Shown: one piece after another, positions 11,656 through 25,296 of the stretch
Position numbering within the stretch: the first letter of the stretch is position 1
Layout of the letters: every line of letters starts with the position of its first letter
Source: Blastomussa wellsi
Taxonomy: Eukaryota > Cnidaria > Anthozoa > Scleractinia > Plerogyridae
Length of the DNA: 64,000 bases
Assembly (NCBI GenBank): GCA_947652115.1
Contig: OX393567.1
Span: forward strand, 20,568,817-20,632,816
Direction: 5' to 3'
Translations under genes and position numbers: made by a program
Notes under the pieces: generated by a model
What the model saw: the letters and a program-made list of their open reading frames with translations, nothing else
Told to the model about the DNA's origin: nothing
Databases searched by the model: none

Positions 11656-12842
11656 TTTAATTTAAGGGAAAGGCCCTTGCTCAAAAACAATACCAGTGCA
11701 GCATGGAATTGATGTGATTCAACTTGGAAACTTACACCATACTTGCATAAGATCGAGATAATTGGTAAATTATTAAAAATCTCCAATTGCACACAAAAAT
11801 TTGGTCCTTTTTCGCTTATGAATTTATCATGATCATGTGAATTGTGTTTGATGGAGGTCAACGATCTTGCAATCTTTTTATTTAAACAATGGTTTAAAGA
11901 GATTTTCACCAAGACAAATCTGAACATTTTATGACATGATCACAATCCATTGGACGCTATCTTTTTTAGATCGTTTGTTCTTTATTTTTAGAACATCGAG
12001 GCCTCGCGAAACTTATTATAAAAATTGGTATATCATTGAACTGTGCAGTGAACATGCAGAGCCACGTTAACATAACTTTTCAAAAGAATATTGGGTTTCT
12101 GAAAGGATATTCGTTTACCAAAAACTGGATAATTTATCGGTCGGTATTTGTTGCATTTGGGCATGTCGATACGGACGACGTTCGGTTTTTCGGTATGTTT
12201 GGGAGGGTTATATGCATCGAAAATCATTCAGAAACCTGTATATTCTCTTGTTAATTTTAGTGAGGCTATAATTATGTCTCGGCTGGTCGAACCAAAGGCT
12301 GGTAAGATCGATTGATTTTAAAAACAGATCCAATTGTCTGATGCTTCCAAATTATTATTGAAATCGTTAGTAACCGACAAAAATTTTTACCGGAGCTATT
12401 TTTATTAATTTTATAGTCCGTTTGCTTTTGAAAGATGTTCAATTGTCACTGAACTTCCAAAATATTACTCCTACCATTACCAGCTGACAAATATTTTTTA
12501 CGTAGACCCGACTTTTAGTTTGAAAGATGTTGCTTGAATTGTGACTGATTTTCCAAAATATTGCTTTCGTTGGTAACATTTCTTTACTCGGACACTCGCT
12601 TATTTTCTTTTCACAAATTTACCTACAATTGTCTGTCAATGTAAAATATTACTGCTATCGTTCTCAATTGGCAAACATTTTTATTTTCATTCTTTCAAAT
12701 TATTATTGTTATCGTTCGCAGCTGACAAACATTTTTACTGAAAACCATTCACGGAGTTTATAGCATATATAGTACCAAATTTTGGAGTTTTTCTTGGTAG
12801 CCAGACAAATAGTTATAGTCTCACTTAGTGTAAGAGCTCTAT

Positions 12843-14101
12843 AAGGTGGCTCGATCGTATTTTTGAGTGTCGATACCTTTCAACTTTGAGCAGCTACTGT
12901 ACCGCCAAAGAGTATCTGACAGAACATCGATTGCTCCAAGTGCACTAGAGAAAGATCAAAGTTTCAGATGAAATACGTTTTATCGTGATCGGGGTTACCA
13001 TAGCAACGTAGTGACATCATGCCCCACTTTAATCGAAACCGAATAACTTGTCACCAAGAGATCTTTGACTTGACAAACTTTTCTTGCGGACTGCCAAATT
13101 TGAAGAATTTTTATAAGAGCGATTTCGAGAAAATTTATGGCGAAGTTTTAATACAACAAAATAGTATTAAGTCCTGAATGCTATTAAAACATTTGTTCAG
13201 CAGGCCTCATGTCAGATGACTTTGGTCTGAAATAAATTGAATAGAATCCAATTACATTTGTGGACAATCTTGGCTTGAATATCAACAGGAGTGAAGTGTT
13301 ATTTTGAGTTTTCGTCAAAATTGACCCTACATTTATTAAAATGGTCACTATTTAAAAAGCGGCAGATAAATTTTTCTAAAAATTATTCTTCAGGTAGATT
13401 AACCAATATTTAATATAATCCCTGAGTTTAAACTTCATTGAAACTTCATTGATTCTAAGGCTGTCAATTTTTAGCCTCAACTTTGGTAAACATTGTGCTT
13501 ATTTTCCGTCTAGTCGTTTGTGGTTCTAATTATACCTATCCATTGTCTCGAATCTCCGTGCAATTGTAAATTTCAAGGCCTTATTAATTCATGTAACGAT
13601 ATATGAATTCACGACGCACTGAAATGTACAGTTGCACGGAGATTCAAGACAATGGATAGGTATAATTAGAACCACAAGCGACTAGATGGAAAATAAGCAC
13701 AATGTTTACCAAAGTTGAGGCTACAAATTGACAGCTTTAGAATGTTTCAATGAAGTTGAAACTCGGGGATTATATTAAATGTTGGTTAATCTACCTGAAG
13801 AATAATTTTTAAAAAAATTTATCTACCGCTTTTTTAGAAAAGTTTGTCAGGTCAAAGATCCAGGAAGGGTTTTCCAAAATTATCTCTTGGTGACAAGTTA
13901 TTCGGTCTCGAGTAAAGTTGGGCATGACGTCACTACGTCACTATGGTAACTCCGATCACGATAAAACGTATTTCATCTGAAACTTTGATCTTTCTCTAGT
14001 GCACTTGGAGCAATCGATTTTCTGTCAGATACTCTTTGGCGGTACACTAGCTGCTTAAAGTTGAAAGGTATCGTCACACAAAAATCCGATCGAGCCACCT
14101 T
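12843..14101. mobile_element. 1.26-kb foldback element, left copy
   Basis: The outer ends aaggtggctcgatcg and cgatcgagccacctt are inverted. The arms remain complementary, with scattered mismatches, almost to the centre near 13597; for example, the segment around gatcaaagtttcagatg at ~12955 pairs with ~13990. No ORF of note. The second copy is at 20500-21758. Confidence 0.75.
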
Positions 14102-14863
14102 AATACCACTTTCTGAATGCTACACAGGATGAAGCGCAAATGCTTTTCACTAAATTGGGCAGTAGATATACTTTCGATTTCGCGTTGCTATTTCGGCTCC
14201 GTCTTGCTTGTTCTGTGTAGCAAAGCGAAAGAATGGTCTTGAAATTGCTCGATTTAATTCTCAGAGGTAACATTGACAAGCCATGAACAGTTCGTTTTAA
14301 TTGGCTCCCATTTTTCGGGTTATTTTAATTGATTTCTTTCTCGGCTAAAAAAGTGATTGAAATAACAAAACACAAAACACAAAACACAAGATAAATAGTT
14401 TCGCGGATGGTAGTCTAGAAAACTGTTCGAGTTTATGGTTTGCCTTTGCTATCTTTTTGAAATGCATTGCATGATGATATCGCGTTAAACAGAAGAGCCT
14501 TGAACGACGGGCAGTTAGAAATCTATTTACAAAAATGAGACAAGCAAATTAAAATGATGACAACTGCAAAGTTTTAGCACACTTGTTTGAACATTGTGGC
14601 GATGGGATCATTTTAAGAGAGTTTATTAGGCTGGCAAGTTGGTTTTGAAATGTTTACACCATCTCAATATTGTGCAAAAACGTTGCAGTTGTACAAATTT
14701 TAACTTGCTCTTATCGTTTTTGTAAATAGCTTTCTGTCTGCTTGTTGTTTTAGATCAAACTATTTAACAAGATATCATCATGGTATACGCCATCTTGTAC
14801 ACAACTGTTTTAATACGAAGCAATCGTGCCACATCTTTATGTACTAGATAACGTATAATTTAA

Positions 14864-15334
14864 TTTTTTGGCGGGAAAATACCACGGGTAACCTCGTTTA
14901 AATTGCTGTCAGAAAAGTTGTCAGGGGAAACGCTGTGCAAATTTTTCCAAATTTTCCCGCCAAAAGACTTAGTATATATAGGAGGAATTTTTTCTTGACA
15001 CCTTTGTAATTAATAAATTGAATTTCAATAAACTAATTAAAGACTACTTGTGATTTATTTTTCTTTGATTAAAGTTAATGGATATCAATAAAGGGAAATG
15101 AAAAGACTACAAAATGTGTTGTTCAATAAATACTTTAATTATTAAGAATACAAGAAAGTAATTAAAACATTGTACATAATAAACGGATAATGGATATCAA
15201 TAAAAGAACGTTACAACTTTTGTTTGAGTTTATTCTTCTCAAATAGTATACAACAATCATTGAAATTTAAAAAAAAAGCGGCGCATGCGTATTTTAGGCG
15301 CCCGTATTTTTCTAAGTCTTTTGGCGGGAAAATT
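14864..15334. promoter_or_regulatory. Cluster of E2F/DP-like sites (TTTTGGCGGGAAAA)
   Basis: Three near-perfect matches to the E2F consensus TTTSSCGC, in the form TTTTGGCGGGAAAA, at ~14864-14880 (plus), 14951-14966 (minus) and 15318-15334 (plus), with a weaker gagcgggaaaac near 15400. No gene is recognised next to them, so they may belong to a repeat and not to a promoter. They also occur in the second copy at +7657. Confidence 0.35.
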
Positions 15335-15686
15335 CAAAATTTTCAAACAGAGCACATGAAGTATAACGATTTTTTGAAAAAATTGGCGCATGCTTATTTT
15401 GAGCGGGAAAACAAAAAAAATGACAAGGGTTACCTCATGATAGCAAATTTACAAAACTTTTATTTTGAATTACACTAACTATAAGGGAAACGCAAAAAAA
15501 CAATTTGGCTTAAAGAAAGTGTTTTAGAAATAATTTTGACAAAGACAATTTAGGAAAATATCCCAGGAAAACAAGCAGCAATATCGATATCTAAACACGA
15601 CGGTGAACTATAAAATTTACTGCTCTGGGAAAATCAAAGACTAGCGAAGTTCACAATACAAAAACTTGGTGTATCATGCGATAAAA

Positions 15687-15907
15687 ACGTTCGTGACTCT
15701 TGAGAAACAGCGATGTTGCGTTACAGCTTTTGGTACTCTCTCTTGTCTGAACAAGTGTCAAAATTAATGGTTGAATTTCCAATTGGAATATCGTGTATTT
15801 TTAAAAAATCTCCGCACAAAGCTTTATTAACATATTGTAAACGATTAACATGTTGTAAAGGGTCAACCGTGTAACGCAACACCTCTGATTCTCAAGAGTC
15901 ACGTACG
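15687..15907. repeat. Imperfect inverted repeat, MITE-like
   Basis: The ends cgtgactcttgagaa and ttctcaagagtcacg are inverted, as are the adjacent gttgcgttac and gtaacgcaac. The interior is AT-rich. Also present in the second copy at +7657. Confidence 0.5.
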
Positions 15908-17639
15908 CCTCAGTAACAAAATCCACCAAGTTCTCATACAGTGAACAAACAAAAGCTACAAAAATTAGATTACAATATGTATGGCGACACTAGCAAAACT
16001 GACGAAACCTTCCGTTCAAAACTAAACTGCAAATTATCTGGTGTTGGACCCAGTCTCTTTCATACTGCACCTTCGTTGTTTCTGTTGAATCCAGTCCGGA
16101 ATAATCTCCTTCGCAGTCGTATTAGGCCCTATCTTAAGTCCTATTTTTCGGCTGAAATGAACTCTATCAATCTGTCTTACTTTTGCTCCCTTTTGCAGTT
16201 TTAGCTCAGCTCCAATGCCTTGTCTTCATTGTCCCCTTTTCCCACTGTCTTTAATTTGTCCGAAATCCTAAAGAAATAAAAGAGTGTTTAGTTAATTACA
16301 CTTAGTAGTTGGTGTGGGAAGTCTCAATTAAGCGAATTAAAGATCCCGATCAAAAAGCTCTTTCAAAATTCATAGTTGTGTTTTAGCACCCATAAAGCTC
16401 GCTTAACACACATTTGAAAGCTATAATTTTAGCACGATCGCGGAAGCCATAATTGATAAAATCAATCCGAAGCTCTGCACTTTGTATTTCTTTATTGACA
16501 GGCTTTTGTACAGATCACAAGGAGCTAAATTAAAGCTTCGATTTTTAAATAATTGTGTTATGTACGTGTTAAGTTTCCTTATCTCCCCTGTACCATGAAT
16601 GTATAATTCATTTTGTTTATTTTTGTTGATGATTTTTCTTTATTCTCGTCACCTGTTTGCTTGCAAACTATTAACAATAAGGAAAAACTGGATTTTTGAT
16701 CACTCTTAGAACTTAAAGGATTAGAAAACCCTATTTTTCGGCATCGTAGGTAAGTATTTAAAAACATAATACGCCTACGATGAATTGCTTGTGCCTGGTT
16801 GTAAAATTTCAGTACACTGTTCGATAATTTAAGGCAGCTCTGGACCTCGTATCACATTATCTTTAACAACTAAAAAGAAAGTTGTACCTTAATTTACAAA
16901 CGTATGTTCAATTAATTTAATGATAAAATATGTTCGAGCTAATTTTCTACCGTTTCTACAGGTAATGACGTTGCTATAGTAATCTATGAAGTCGAAACGA
17001 CGATCGTATCAAGTGCAACCGTTACGATAATTGGGCATTTGTTTGATGCCATGTTTTATTAATCAACAGTGGAAGTGGAGATCCATTAAAGCACAATTTC
17101 TGTAAACTGTTGTGAGCCACCTTTAAACTACAGGAATCACTTGGAGCCATTATACTGGTTTCCAAGCCGACAGTTTAAACGGAAAAAATATAATAAACAA
17201 CGATACGTTTTGTAAGTCAATAATCTGTTTTTGTTTTGTTCATTCTTCATTCAATTCAGTTCAAATTCAATGTTAATTTACCACATATTTACATCAATTC
17301 CATGAAAAAAAAAACAAAGGATACAAGAAATAAGTTGTGAGGAGATCTCAAAAAACCTCAGGCCTTATACCAAGAGGTCCCCTCGCTGATACATGGAAAT
17401 TCAATTGACTTGGCGAGATTGTGCTTCCATGACAGATTCAGTCTTATCGTACCTTAATTACTTGTCAATTTGGTTATTTGTTTTAATTTTTGATTTTTGA
17501 GTTTTGCGTATTTTAATTTTTTACGAGTTAGCAGTAAAACAATTGTCCAGTTGAAGGCAAACCGGAATTTGCAAGTTAGCAAATTTGAAACTCTTTTATG
17601 CAATATTTGCAAGAAGATCATAGCATGGTTTGTCAATTA

Positions 17640-19112
17640 AAGTTTTAAACCATCTGACATTTGTCAATAAGGATTTTCAGATCGAAATGATTGCTCAAAT
17701 AGCATTTCTAGATACTGTGATTGAAAGATGATTTGTCAGTAAATACTTGAAGTCATCTGTCAGTCGTCAGAATGTTGAGATCAATACATATGATTTGTCA
17801 AAACAAGTTTAAAGCTGTTAGTTGTAAGTAAGGATGTTGAGATCGAAACACCATTGGTCAGTTACAATAGGGAAGTTATTTGTTTACAAACATTGAGGAT
17901 TTCGTGTTCAAAAAATTGTTTTGTCAGTTAAAATTTCAAGGCAGCTCCTGGGTACGTTATCAGTAAGGACGTTGAGATCACAACATGATTTGTCAGTTAA
18001 TTAAAATTTCAAGTCCCCTGTCAGTTGTCAACCCGGGTTGTCAATAAGGACGTTCACAGCGAAACACAATTTGTCTTTAAGTTTCAAGCCATTTGTCAGT
18101 TGTCAGTAAGGATGTTGGAGATCGAAACATGATTTGTCAGTTAAAAATCCAAGCAATCAATCAGCTGTCAGTAAGGTTGTTGCCGGATCGAAACATGATT
18201 TGTTTGTTAAAATTTCAAGCCATCTGTCAGTGGTCAGTAAGAATGTTGGAGATCGAAACACGATTTGTCAGTTAAAATTTCAAGTCATCTGCCAATTGCC
18301 AGTAAGAAAGTTGGAGATCGAAACACGGTTTGTCAGTTAAAATGTCAAAACATCTGTCAGGGAGAATGTTGAAGATCGAAACATCATTCAAAGCCTGTCC
18401 ATCCGTCAGTTGACAGTGAGAATGTTAAGATCGAAACATGATCTGTCAGTTAAAATTTCAATTCCGTCTGTCAGCTGTCAGGAAGAATGTTGGAAATGGA
18501 AACATCATATAATGTCAGTTAAATTTTAGGCCATTTGTCATTTGTCAGGAGGAATGTTTAGATCGAAACATGATTTGCCAGCTGTCAGTCAGGAATGCTG
18601 TGATCGAAACATGATTTGTCAGTTAAAATTTCAAGCCATCTGTCAGTTGTCAGCAAGAATGTTGGAGATCAAAACAGGTGGTGGACAAAACACTGACACC
18701 CAGTCCATGGACTACCCCGATGGACTACCCAAATGAACTACCCTAAAATGAACTACCCATAAAAACTCTAAAAAAATATTAGGGTAGTCCATTTGAAAAT
18801 GGACTATGAAAATGAAATACCTTTAAAAACATTTTTAAGAGTTTTTAGGGGTAGTCCATTTTAGGGAAGTCGGGCATTTAGGTAGTCGAAAGGGGTAGTC
18901 CATGGCCTGGGGGTCAGTGTTTTGTCCACAACAGTCAGTTAAAATTTCAAGCCATCTGTCAGTTATTGGTAAGAATGTTGGAGATCTAAACATCATTTAA
19001 TGTCAGCTAATATTGCAAGCCAACTGGCAGTTGTCAGTAATGATGTTGGAGATCGAAACTTCCTTTAATGTCAGTTAAAATTTTAAGCCATCTGTCAGTT
19101 GGCAGTAAGGAT
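17640..19112. repeat. Degenerate ~65-bp minisatellite, left copy (cut by the gap)
   Basis: Repeats of about 65 bp built on gatcgaaacatgatttgtca, then gttaaaatttcaagccatct, then gtcagttgtcagtaagaatg. Units differ by point changes and short indels and become more regular towards the right. The array is interrupted by a MITE at 18681-18929 and ends at the N run. Unit variability and the lack of distinct spacers rule out CRISPR. Confidence 0.85.
18681..18929. mobile_element. MITE inserted in the minisatellite, left copy
   Basis: Inverted ends: gtggacaaaacactgac at the left and gtcagtgttttgtccac at the right, continuing inward with ccatggactacccc and ggggtagtccatgg. Internal tandem motifs of the type gaactacccta are also arranged symmetrically. 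A possible 5-bp target duplication (aacag) flanks it. Repeated at 26338-26586 in the second copy. Confidence 0.7.
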
Positions 19113-19312
19113 NNNNNNNNNNNNNNNNNNNNNNNNNNNNNNNNNNNNNNNNNNNNNNNNNNNNNNNNNNNNNNNNNNNNNNNNNNNNNNNNNNNNNNNN
19201 NNNNNNNNNNNNNNNNNNNNNNNNNNNNNNNNNNNNNNNNNNNNNNNNNNNNNNNNNNNNNNNNNNNNNNNNNNNNNNNNNNNNNNNNNNNNNNNNNNNN
19301 NNNNNNNNNNNN
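19113..19312. other. Assembly gap of exactly 200 N
   Basis: 200 consecutive undetermined bases separating the two copies of the duplicated block. A round number is the signature of a scaffolder-inserted spacer, not of a measured gap. Confidence 0.98.
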
Positions 19313-20499
19313 TTTAATTTAAGGGAAAGGCCCTTGCTCAAAAACAATACCAGTGCAGCATGGAATTGATGTGATTCAACTTGGAAACTTACACCATACT
19401 TGCATAAGATCGAGATAATTGGTAAATTATTAAAAATCTCCAATTGCACACAAAAATTTGGTCCTTTTTCGCTTATGAATTTATCATGATCATGTGAATT
19501 GTGTTTGATGGAGGTCAACGATCTTGCAATCTTTTTATTTAAACAATGGTTTAAAGAGATTTTCACCAAGACAAATCTGAACATTTTATGACATGATCAC
19601 AATCCATTGGACGCTATCTTTTTTAGATCGTTTGTTCTTTATTTTTAGAACATCGAGGCCTCGCGAAACTTATTATAAAAATTGGTATATCATTGAACTG
19701 TGCAGTGAACATGCAGAGCCACGTTAACATAACTTTTCAAAAGAATATTGGGTTTCTGAAAGGATATTCGTTTACCAAAAACTGGATAATTTATCGGTCG
19801 GTATTTGTTGCATTTGGGCATGTCGATACGGACGACGTTCGGTTTTTCGGTATGTTTGGGAGGGTTATATGCATCGAAAATCATTCAGAAACCTGTATAT
19901 TCTCTTGTTAATTTTAGTGAGGCTATAATTATGTCTCGGCTGGTCGAACCAAAGGCTGGTAAGATCGATTGATTTTAAAAACAGATCCAATTGTCTGATG
20001 CTTCCAAATTATTATTGAAATCGTTAGTAACCGACAAAAATTTTTACCGGAGCTATTTTTATTAATTTTATAGTCCGTTTGCTTTTGAAAGATGTTCAAT
20101 TGTCACTGAACTTCCAAAATATTACTCCTACCATTACCAGCTGACAAATATTTTTTACGTAGACCCGACTTTTAGTTTGAAAGATGTTGCTTGAATTGTG
20201 ACTGATTTTCCAAAATATTGCTTTCGTTGGTAACATTTCTTTACTCGGACACTCGCTTATTTTCTTTTCACAAATTTACCTACAATTGTCTGTCAATGTA
20301 AAATATTACTGCTATCGTTCTCAATTGGCAAACATTTTTATTTTCATTCTTTCAAATTATTATTGTTATCGTTCGCAGCTGACAAACATTTTTACTGAAA
20401 ACCATTCACGGAGTTTATAGCATATATAGTACCAAATTTTGGAGTTTTTCTTGGTAGCCAGACAAATAGTTATAGTCTCACTTAGTGTAAGAGCTCTAT

Positions 20500-21758
20500 A
20501 AGGTGGCTCGATCGTATTTTTGAGTGTCGATACCTTTCAACTTTGAGCAGCTACTGTACCGCCAAAGAGTATCTGACAGAACATCGATTGCTCCAAGTGC
20601 ACTAGAGAAAGATCAAAGTTTCAGATGAAATACGTTTTATCGTGATCGGGGTTACCATAGCAACGTAGTGACATCATGCCCCACTTTAATCGAAACCGAA
20701 TAACTTGTCACCAAGAGATCTTTGACTTGACAAACTTTTCTTGCGGACTGCCAAATTTGAAGAATTTTTATAAGAGCGATTTCGAGAAAATTTATGGCGA
20801 AGTTTTAATACAACAAAATAGTATTAAGTCCTGAATGCTATTAAAACATTTGTTCAGCAGGCCTCATGTCAGATGACTTTGGTCTGAAATAAATTGAATA
20901 GAATCCAATTACATTTGTGGACAATCTTGGCTTGAATATCAACAGGAGTGAAGTGTTATTTTGAGTTTTCGTCAAAATTGACCCTACATTTATTAAAATG
21001 GTCACTATTTAAAAAGCGGCAGATAAATTTTTCTAAAAATTATTCTTCAGGTAGATTAACCAATATTTAATATAATCCCTGAGTTTAAACTTCATTGAAA
21101 CTTCATTGATTCTAAGGCTGTCAATTTTTAGCCTCAACTTTGGTAAACATTGTGCTTATTTTCCGTCTAGTCGTTTGTGGTTCTAATTATACCTATCCAT
21201 TGTCTCGAATCTCCGTGCAATTGTAAATTTCAAGGCCTTATTAATTCATGTAACGATATATGAATTCACGACGCACTGAAATGTACAGTTGCACGGAGAT
21301 TCAAGACAATGGATAGGTATAATTAGAACCACAAGCGACTAGATGGAAAATAAGCACAATGTTTACCAAAGTTGAGGCTACAAATTGACAGCTTTAGAAT
21401 GTTTCAATGAAGTTGAAACTCGGGGATTATATTAAATGTTGGTTAATCTACCTGAAGAATAATTTTTAAAAAAATTTATCTACCGCTTTTTTAGAAAAGT
21501 TTGTCAGGTCAAAGATCCAGGAAGGGTTTTCCAAAATTATCTCTTGGTGACAAGTTATTCGGTCTCGAGTAAAGTTGGGCATGACGTCACTACGTCACTA
21601 TGGTAACTCCGATCACGATAAAACGTATTTCATCTGAAACTTTGATCTTTCTCTAGTGCACTTGGAGCAATCGATTTTCTGTCAGATACTCTTTGGCGGT
21701 ACACTAGCTGCTTAAAGTTGAAAGGTATCGTCACACAAAAATCCGATCGAGCCACCTT
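20500..21758. mobile_element. 1.26-kb foldback element, right copy
   Basis: Same element as at 12843-14101, shifted by 7,657. Confidence 0.75.
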
Positions 21759-24700
21759 AATACCACTTTCTGAATGCTACACAGGATGAAGCGCAAATGC
21801 TTTTCACTAAATTGGGCAGTAGATATACTTTCGATTTCGCGTTGCTATTTCGGCTCCGTCTTGCTTGTTCTGTGTAGCAAAGCGAAAGAATGGTCTTGAA
21901 ATTGCTCGATTTAATTCTCAGAGGTAACATTGACAAGCCATGAACAGTTCGTTTTAATTGGCTCCCATTTTTCGGGTTATTTTAATTGATTTCTTTCTCG
22001 GCTAAAAAAGTGATTGAAATAACAAAACACAAAACACAAAACACAAGATAAATAGTTTCGCGGATGGTAGTCTAGAAAACTGTTCGAGTTTATGGTTTGC
22101 CTTTGCTATCTTTTTGAAATGCATTGCATGATGATATCGCGTTAAACAGAAGAGCCTTGAACGACGGGCAGTTAGAAATCTATTTACAAAAATGAGACAA
22201 GCAAATTAAAATGATGACAACTGCAAAGTTTTAGCACACTTGTTTGAACATTGTGGCGATGGGATCATTTTAAGAGAGTTTATTAGGCTGGCAAGTTGGT
22301 TTTGAAATGTTTACACCATCTCAATATTGTGCAAAAACGTTGCAGTTGTACAAATTTTAACTTGCTCTTATCGTTTTTGTAAATAGCTTTCTGTCTGCTT
22401 GTTGTTTTAGATCAAACTATTTAACAAGATATCATCATGGTATACGCCATCTTGTACACAACTGTTTTAATACGAAGCAATCGTGCCACATCTTTATGTA
22501 CTAGATAACGTATAATTTAATTTTTTGGCGGGAAAATACCACGGGTAACCTCGTTTAAATTGCTGTCAGAAAAGTTGTCAGGGGAAACGCTGTGCAAATT
22601 TTTCCAAATTTTCCCGCCAAAAGACTTAGTATATATAGGAGGAATTTTTTCTTGACACCTTTGTAATTAATAAATTGAATTTCAATAAACTAATTAAAGA
22701 CTACTTGTGATTTATTTTTCTTTGATTAAAGTTAATGGATATCAATAAAGGGAAATGAAAAGACTACAAAATGTGTTGTTCAATAAATACTTTAATTATT
22801 AAGAATACAAGAAAGTAATTAAAACATTGTACATAATAAACGGATAATGGATATCAATAAAAGAACGTTACAACTTTTGTTTGAGTTTATTCTTCTCAAA
22901 TAGTATACAACAATCATTGAAATTTAAAAAAAAAGCGGCGCATGCGTATTTTAGGCGCCCGTATTTTTCTAAGTCTTTTGGCGGGAAAATTCAAAATTTT
23001 CAAACAGAGCACATGAAGTATAACGATTTTTTGAAAAAATTGGCGCATGCTTATTTTGAGCGGGAAAACAAAAAAAATGACAAGGGTTACCTCATGATAG
23101 CAAATTTACAAAACTTTTATTTTGAATTACACTAACTATAAGGGAAACGCAAAAAAACAATTTGGCTTAAAGAAAGTGTTTTAGAAATAATTTTGACAAA
23201 GACAATTTAGGAAAATATCCCAGGAAAACAAGCAGCAATATCGATATCTAAACACGACGGTGAACTATAAAATTTACTGCTCTGGGAAAATCAAAGACTA
23301 GCGAAGTTCACAATACAAAAACTTGGTGTATCATGCGATAAAAACGTTCGTGACTCTTGAGAAACAGCGATGTTGCGTTACAGCTTTTGGTACTCTCTCT
23401 TGTCTGAACAAGTGTCAAAATTAATGGTTGAATTTCCAATTGGAATATCGTGTATTTTTAAAAAATCTCCGCACAAAGCTTTATTAACATATTGTAAACG
23501 ATTAACATGTTGTAAAGGGTCAACCGTGTAACGCAACACCTCTGATTCTCAAGAGTCACGTACGCCTCAGTAACAAAATCCACCAAGTTCTCATACAGTG
23601 AACAAACAAAAGCTACAAAAATTAGATTACAATATGTATGGCGACACTAGCAAAACTGACGAAACCTTCCGTTCAAAACTAAACTGCAAATTATCTGGTG
23701 TTGGACCCAGTCTCTTTCATACTGCACCTTCGTTGTTTCTGTTGAATCCAGTCCGGAATAATCTCCTTCGCAGTCGTATTAGGCCCTATCTTAAGTCCTA
23801 TTTTTCGGCTGAAATGAACTCTATCAATCTGTCTTACTTTTGCTCCCTTTTGCAGTTTTAGCTCAGCTCCAATGCCTTGTCTTCATTGTCCCCTTTTCCC
23901 ACTGTCTTTAATTTGTCCGAAATCCTAAAGAAATAAAAGAGTGTTTAGTTAATTACACTTAGTAGTTGGTGTGGGAAGTCTCAATTAAGCGAATTAAAGA
24001 TCCCGATCAAAAAGCTCTTTCAAAATTCATAGTTGTGTTTTAGCACCCATAAAGCTCGCTTAACACACATTTGAAAGCTATAATTTTAGCACGATCGCGG
24101 AAGCCATAATTGATAAAATCAATCCGAAGCTCTGCACTTTGTATTTCTTTATTGACAGGCTTTTGTACAGATCACAAGGAGCTAAATTAAAGCTTCGATT
24201 TTTAAATAATTGTGTTATGTACGTGTTAAGTTTCCTTATCTCCCCTGTACCATGAATGTATAATTCATTTTGTTTATTTTTGTTGATGATTTTTCTTTAT
24301 TCTCGTCACCTGTTTGCTTGCAAACTATTAACAATAAGGAAAAACTGGATTTTTGATCACTCTTAGAACTTAAAGGATTAGAAAACCCTATTTTTCGGCA
24401 TCGTAGGTAAGTATTTAAAAACATAATACGCCTACGATGAATTGCTTGTGCCTGGTTGTAAAATTTCAGTACACTGTTCGATAATTTAAGGCAGCTCTGG
24501 ACCTCGTATCACATTATCTTTAACAACTAAAAAGAAAGTTGTACCTTAATTTACAAACGTATGTTCAATTAATTTAATGATAAAATATGTTCGAGCTAAT
24601 TTTCTACCGTTTCTACAGGTAATGACGTTGCTATAGTAATCTATGAAGTCGAAACGACGATCGTATCAAGTGCAACCGTTACGATAATTGGGCATTTGTT

Positions 24701-25296
24701 TGATGCCATGTTTTATTAATCAACAGTGGAAGTGGAGATCCATTAAAGCACAATTTCTGTAAACTGTTGTGAGCCACCTTTAAACTACAGGAATCACTTG
24801 GAGCCATTATACTGGTTTCCAAGCCGACAGTTTAAACGGAAAAAATATAATAAACAACGATACGTTTTGTAAGTCAATAATCTGTTTTTGTTTTGTTCAT
24901 TCTTCATTCAATTCAGTTCAAATTCAATGTTAATTTACCACATATTTACATCAATTCCATGAAAAAAAAAACAAAGGATACAAGAAATAAGTTGTGAGGA
25001 GATCTCAAAAAACCTCAGGCCTTATACCAAGAGGTCCCCTCGCTGATACATGGAAATTCAATTGACTTGGCGAGATTGTGCTTCCATGACAGATTCAGTC
25101 TTATCGTACCTTAATTACTTGTCAATTTGGTTATTTGTTTTAATTTTTGATTTTTGAGTTTTGCGTATTTTAATTTTTTACGAGTTAGCAGTAAAACAAT
25201 TGTCCAGTTGAAGGCAAACCGGAATTTGCAAGTTAGCAAATTTGAAACTCTTTTATGCAATATTTGCAAGAAGATCATAGCATGGTTTGTCAATTA

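Larger units (their letters stand above)
11656..19112. repeat. Left copy of a 7,457-bp duplicated block (probable unmerged contig end)
   Basis: Every stretch compared with 19313-26769 is identical at a constant offset of 7,657, including translations of all chance ORFs. The copy ends exactly where the run of Ns begins. No gene was recognised inside. It contains degenerate ~100-bp repeats (12325-12740), a 1.26-kb foldback (12843-14101), E2F-like motifs (14864-15334), a short inverted repeat (15687-15907) and a 65-bp minisatellite (from ~17640). Confidence 0.9.

Noticed and set aside
11472..11927. 151-codon minus-strand ORF
   Set aside because: No family features, no splice-site or coding-like pattern, AT-rich, and repeated only because of the assembly duplication.
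17640..19112. Regularly repeated units resembling a CRISPR array
   Set aside because: Whole 65-bp units repeat with drift; there are no constant repeats with unique spacers, and the host is an animal.
19068..19584. ORFs running through the N block
   Set aside because: They exist only because undetermined bases contain no stop codons.
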